64,000 nt of DNA from JABFRJ01 sp031374735. Its GTDB lineage: Bacteria; Pseudomonadota; Alphaproteobacteria; Rhizobiales; Hyphomicrobiaceae. The stretch is taken from contig JANMGQ010000235.1 of NCBI GenBank assembly GCA_031374735.1, positions 62,001 through 126,000 of the forward strand. Direction: 5' to 3'. The position numbers and the translations under genes are program-made. Shown in pieces: positions 61,566 to 64,000 of the stretch (the first letter of the stretch is position 1; every line of letters starts with the position of its first letter). The notes below the pieces were generated by a model that searched no databases, was not told where the DNA came from, and saw only the letters and a program-made list of their open reading frames with translations.

Positions 61566-62222
61566 TCAAACGATCTTCTGGCCCGTCTTGGCCCAATCGG
61601 CGACGAACTGCGACAAGCCCTTGTCGGTCAGGGGATGCTGCACGAGGGCTTTCAGCACCGACGGTGGCACGGTCGAGACGTCGGCACCGATGAGGGCGGC
61701 CTCACGCACATGTCCGATCGTGCGAATGGACGCGGCGAGAATCTCGGTCTCAAGGTCCGGGTAGTTGTCGTAGATCTGGCGGATCTCACGGATCAATTGC
61801 ATGCCATCGTAGCCGATGTCGTCGATGCGGCCGATGAAAGGTGATACGAACGTCGCGCCGGCTTTGGCGGCCATCAGCGCCTGGCCGGCCGAGAAGCAGA
61901 GCGTCACGTTGGTCTGGATCCCCTCGCTGGTCAGTGCCTTACAGGCCTTGAGGCCGTCCCAGGTCAACGGCAGCTTCACGCACACGTTGGATGCGATCTT
62001 GGCCAGCACGTGCGCCTCTTTCAGCATCTGCGCGTATTCGGTGCTTGCAACCTCGGCCGAGACGGGACCGGGTACGAGGGCGCAGATCTCGGCGATGATG
62101 GTCTTGAAGTCGCGGTTCGCCTTGGCAACGAGGGACGGATTGGTGGTTACGCCATCAAGAAAGCCGGCCGCAGCCAGATCCTTGATTTCGGCCACGTCAG
62201 CAGTGTCGACAAAGAATTTCAT
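61566..62222 (-). CDS. Transaldolase / fructose-6-phosphate aldolase-type
   Basis: The 218-residue protein is of the short transaldolase (TalC/Fsa) group, which moves or cleaves a dihydroxyacetone unit of fructose 6-phosphate. The start MKFFVDTADVAEIKDLA and TTNPSLVAKA fit, and the Schiff-base Lys83 lies in NVCVKLPLTWDGL. Later blocks are IQTNVTLCFSAGQALMAAKA and FVSPFIGRIDDIG. Whether it is a transaldolase or aldolase cannot be decided by sequence here. Stand-alone gene. Confidence 0.92.
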   Translation of the reverse strand: MKFFVDTADVAEIKDLAAAGFLDGVTTNPSLVAKANRDFKTIIAEICALVPGPVSAEVASTEYAQMLKEAHVLAKIASNVCVKLPLTWDGLKACKALTSEGIQTNVTLCFSAGQALMAAKAGATFVSPFIGRIDDIGYDGMQLIREIRQIYDNYPDLETEILAASIRTIGHVREAALIGADVSTVPPSVLKALVQHPLTDKGLSQFVADWAKTGQKIV

Positions 62223-62459
62223 GGGGCTCTCAGTGACATCGTGGATTGCACAACCCGCCGGCGCGGGTGGCGCAGGCGTCGACCTACACTGCGTCGCAGG
62301 GCGACCGATAGAGGGCTGTTCGCCCGCTTTCTATCTCTGGCCCATTTATCCCGTGAAGGACGCGATGCCAACGCAACCCGGTCGGCCGTCAGGGCAATGG
62401 CATGAACCGTCATCCCGCACAAACGCGACCTCTTTCGGAGCGGGATTGCAGCTACGTCC

Positions 62460-62633
62460 CTATTGCACATGTTGCGTGATTTGTGTGTCCACACTCGTCT
62501 CGCTCAGCACCACCCAGTTCTCTGCGTTCGACGCCCGTTGCAGGATCGCGATGCCGCAGGCCAAAACGAGCAAGCCGAACACAAGGTGGGTGTTTGCGTC
62601 GGTCCAGATGCGGCGGCGATGGGGCATAACCAT
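62460..62633 (-). CDS. Small single-span membrane protein
   Basis: A 57-residue product, MVMPHRRRIWTDANTHLVFG followed by LLVLACGIAILQRASNAENW, has one central hydrophobic segment preceded by basic residues. ATG 62633 has aggag five bases upstream, a strong site, and supports it as real despite its size. It has no known family that I recognise. It is the only gene in the 557 bases between the transaldolase and the XRE regulator; the rest is empty. Confidence 0.6.
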   Translation of the reverse strand: MVMPHRRRIWTDANTHLVFGLLVLACGIAILQRASNAENWVVLSETSVDTQITQHVQ

Positions 62634-62779
62634 GTGATCTCCTGAAGGGGCGACCAACACTTTACAGGTCTACATGGCGTGTGAACGTGGCAATCTCTGC
62701 CTTGGCGGCGTGATCGCGTGCCGGTATGTGAGGTTTTGTCCGCGTCCACGGTACTGGACGCCGATCGGGGCGCAGAGCG

Positions 62780-63529
62780 ATGACCAAAGTGACGGATGAT
62801 GTCGCAGCGCTTGCCCTGCGCGTGCGCGAGGAGATCGCGCGGCGGCGGCTGTCCCGGCAGGCCGTTGCCGACATGGCCAAGGTTAGCCTATCGACGCTTG
62901 AGAAAGCGCTGTCCGGCCGGCGTCCGTTCACCCTGCAAACGATCGTCCGCTTGGAGGAAGCCTTTGGCGTGGTGTTGCGCGCGCCGGGCTTGCCTCAGGC
63001 GAACGCAGGTGCGGCCACCGGCACGGCGCCGGACGAACTCGGCAACTATAATCGTGCGGCTGTGTCGTGGCTCGAAGGTCCGCACCTGACCATCCGACCC
63101 TCGTTCGGCGATCCGAAATCTGTCTATGCCTATCGCACCGATATCACCTGGGATGACGGGGCAAGTCGATTGCGGTTCCGTGAGGCTGAACGGGTCGATC
63201 GCGATTATGTGCAGTTCGGCGATGTCGCCGTGCCGCACCAATCGGGCCACATCTACCTGGTCACCAACCGGCACGGCCAGCACCGCATGATTATCGTCTC
63301 GCGCCCTGTGATCACGGGTGAGATGCATGGTTTGCTGATGACGCTGCAGGCCGGCCGTGGCGCACACCTGGCACCTGTCGCGACGCCCATCGTTCTGCGG
63401 CCGATCTCAAAGGGCGAGACGCCTGCGTTCGGCAAAATCAGCCCAGGGCACGACGCCTACGCCACATATGCCCGTTTGGTGCGCAAAACCACGCTTGAAC
63501 ATTTCGCGACGCTGCTGCCGCCGGGATAG
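62780..63529 (+). CDS. XRE-type helix-turn-helix regulator with C-terminal sensor-like domain
   Basis: The 249-residue protein has an N-terminal HTH of XRE type: RREEIARRRLSRQAVADMAK-like sequence, VSLSTLEKALSGRRPFTLQT and IVRLEEAFGVVLR. The remaining 170 residues form a beta-rich region (SWLEGPHLTIRPSF, YAYRTDITWDDGASRLRFRE, HRMIIVSRPVITGEMHGLLM) of unknown ligand. It resembles regulators with a PAS/PAC-like or cupin-like sensor, but I cannot place it. ATG 62780 is used. Its target is not clear; it is convergent with the gene at the right edge. Confidence 0.75.
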   Translation: MTKVTDDVAALALRVREEIARRRLSRQAVADMAKVSLSTLEKALSGRRPFTLQTIVRLEEAFGVVLRAPGLPQANAGAATGTAPDELGNYNRAAVSWLEGPHLTIRPSFGDPKSVYAYRTDITWDDGASRLRFREAERVDRDYVQFGDVAVPHQSGHIYLVTNRHGQHRMIIVSRPVITGEMHGLLMTLQAGRGAHLAPVATPIVLRPISKGETPAFGKISPGHDAYATYARLVRKTTLEHFATLLPPG

Positions 63530-63542
63530 TTGGCCGCGGACG

Positions 63543-64000
63543 TCAGGCCATCCGTCGTGCTCCCGGCTGCGGCGGGTTTTCCGGCGGGCCAGCAAAGCAC
63601 TGGCCGATGGTCATCCAGGCGTGCGCCACAGGTCCTGTCACGGACAGCGATGTGTCGGCAATGTTGCGCGTCTGCGTGACCACTTGGCAGAACGCAGTCG
63701 CATCTCCCGCGACGCGATCCGCTGCCGCGGGATCGCCAAACGTCCATGCCGCGCCTGATGGTGCCGTCAGAGCCACGTAGGGCTGCGGGCCCGGTGGCGG
63801 GAGGCCACGGTTCTTGAACGTCCAGCCGAACGTGTTCACGCCGAGGATGGCGATGCCCTGGATACGGTCGGTATCGAGGCGGCGGCGGCCCATCAGGTCA
63901 TAGATGGCTTGCCCGTGGGCCCACGTCTCCATGAGACGTGCCGTGACCGACGAGCGCGCGCTCATGTCGAGGGCGGCCCATGGCACGCGTGTCTTGGCGT
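63543..64000 (-). CDS. C-terminal part of a TIGR03084-type (DinB-fold) protein, runs off the right edge
   Basis: The open frame from 64000 down to TGA 63543 gives RQDTRVPWAALDMSARSSVT, RLMETWAHGQAIYDLMGRRR, HIGV-like GIAILGVNTFGWTFKNRGLP, and FCQVVTQTRNIADTSL, which fit the TIGR03084 family (wyosine-base/maleylpyruvate isomerase-like metal-binding fold), probably a thiol- or metal-dependent enzyme. The HxxxH-type motif MSARS...METWAHGQ is visible. The N-terminal half lies outside the window. No role is assigned. Confidence 0.8.
   Translation of the reverse strand, partial: AKTRVPWAALDMSARSSVTARLMETWAHGQAIYDLMGRRRLDTDRIQGIAILGVNTFGWTFKNRGLPPPGPQPYVALTAPSGAAWTFGDPAAADRVAGDATAFCQVVTQTRNIADTSLSVTGPVAHAWMTIGQCFAGPPENPPQPGARRMA

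Overview
The window is high-GC bacterial DNA with short intergenic gaps, many ATGA start/stop overlaps and dispersed inverted repeats of the kind common in Alphaproteobacteria. The gene set (nrdR-ribD, crtY-crtB, TRAP transporters, AlgD-type dehydrogenase, LpoA-like lipoprotein, WS/DGAT acyltransferase, KorB) and the repeats built on 'tcatggccggg...cccggccaccca' suggest a member of the Hyphomicrobiales (Rhizobiales) or a close relative. I cannot name a genus. No rRNA, tRNA, CRISPR array or insertion sequence was recognised.

Region 1-10.5 kb is mostly acyl and CoA metabolism plus envelope quality control: the 5' end of a membrane protein, a wax-ester synthase/DGAT with an unusual Ala/Pro/Lys tail, a phenylacetate-CoA ligase, a CoA-ester lyase, an acyl-CoA dehydrogenase, a DegP-type protease, an M48 protease and an allantoate amidohydrolase-type M20 enzyme. 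Region 10.6-14.1 kb is a compact three-gene operon: a PaaK-like adenylating enzyme, an E1/ThiF-like protein and a nitroreductase-like protein. It looks like a small uncharacterised biosynthetic or modification pathway. An ArsR regulator and a divergent monooxygenase follow.

Region 15.3-20.7 kb is a TRAP transporter locus (dctP, dctQ, dctM) in which an orphan ABC-type solute-binding protein and a membrane protein sit between dctQ and dctM. Region 21-38 kb holds moaC, crtY-crtB, an FMN-dependent hydroxyacid oxidase, xerC, a TraB/GumN protein, a dihydrolipoamide dehydrogenase, an AlgD-type dehydrogenase, a run of small exported proteins including a 66-residue six-cysteine peptide, rimO, an LpoA-like lipoprotein and an orphan KorB.

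Region 38.3-54.8 kb is the most unusual part: a 16.5-kb block in which all nine genes have an N-terminal export signal and most encode hydrolases. Six genes on the minus strand (caspase-WD40, caspase, Cys-containing secreted protein, two paralogous lipoproteins, trypsin-like protease) look like one operon. Divergent from it are an HExxHxxGxxH metalloprotease, a DUF900-type alpha/beta hydrolase and a fusion of a caspase domain with a DUF900 domain whose nucleophile is degenerate. This looks like an envelope or extracellular proteolytic system built around three caspase-fold proteins.

Region 55-64 kb is again ordinary: aldo/keto reductase, lipid kinase, nrdR-ribD-thioesterase, a SPOR-like protein, a decayed cytochrome P450, an FSA-type transaldolase, a small membrane protein, an XRE regulator and the 3' part of a TIGR03084-type protein running off the right edge.
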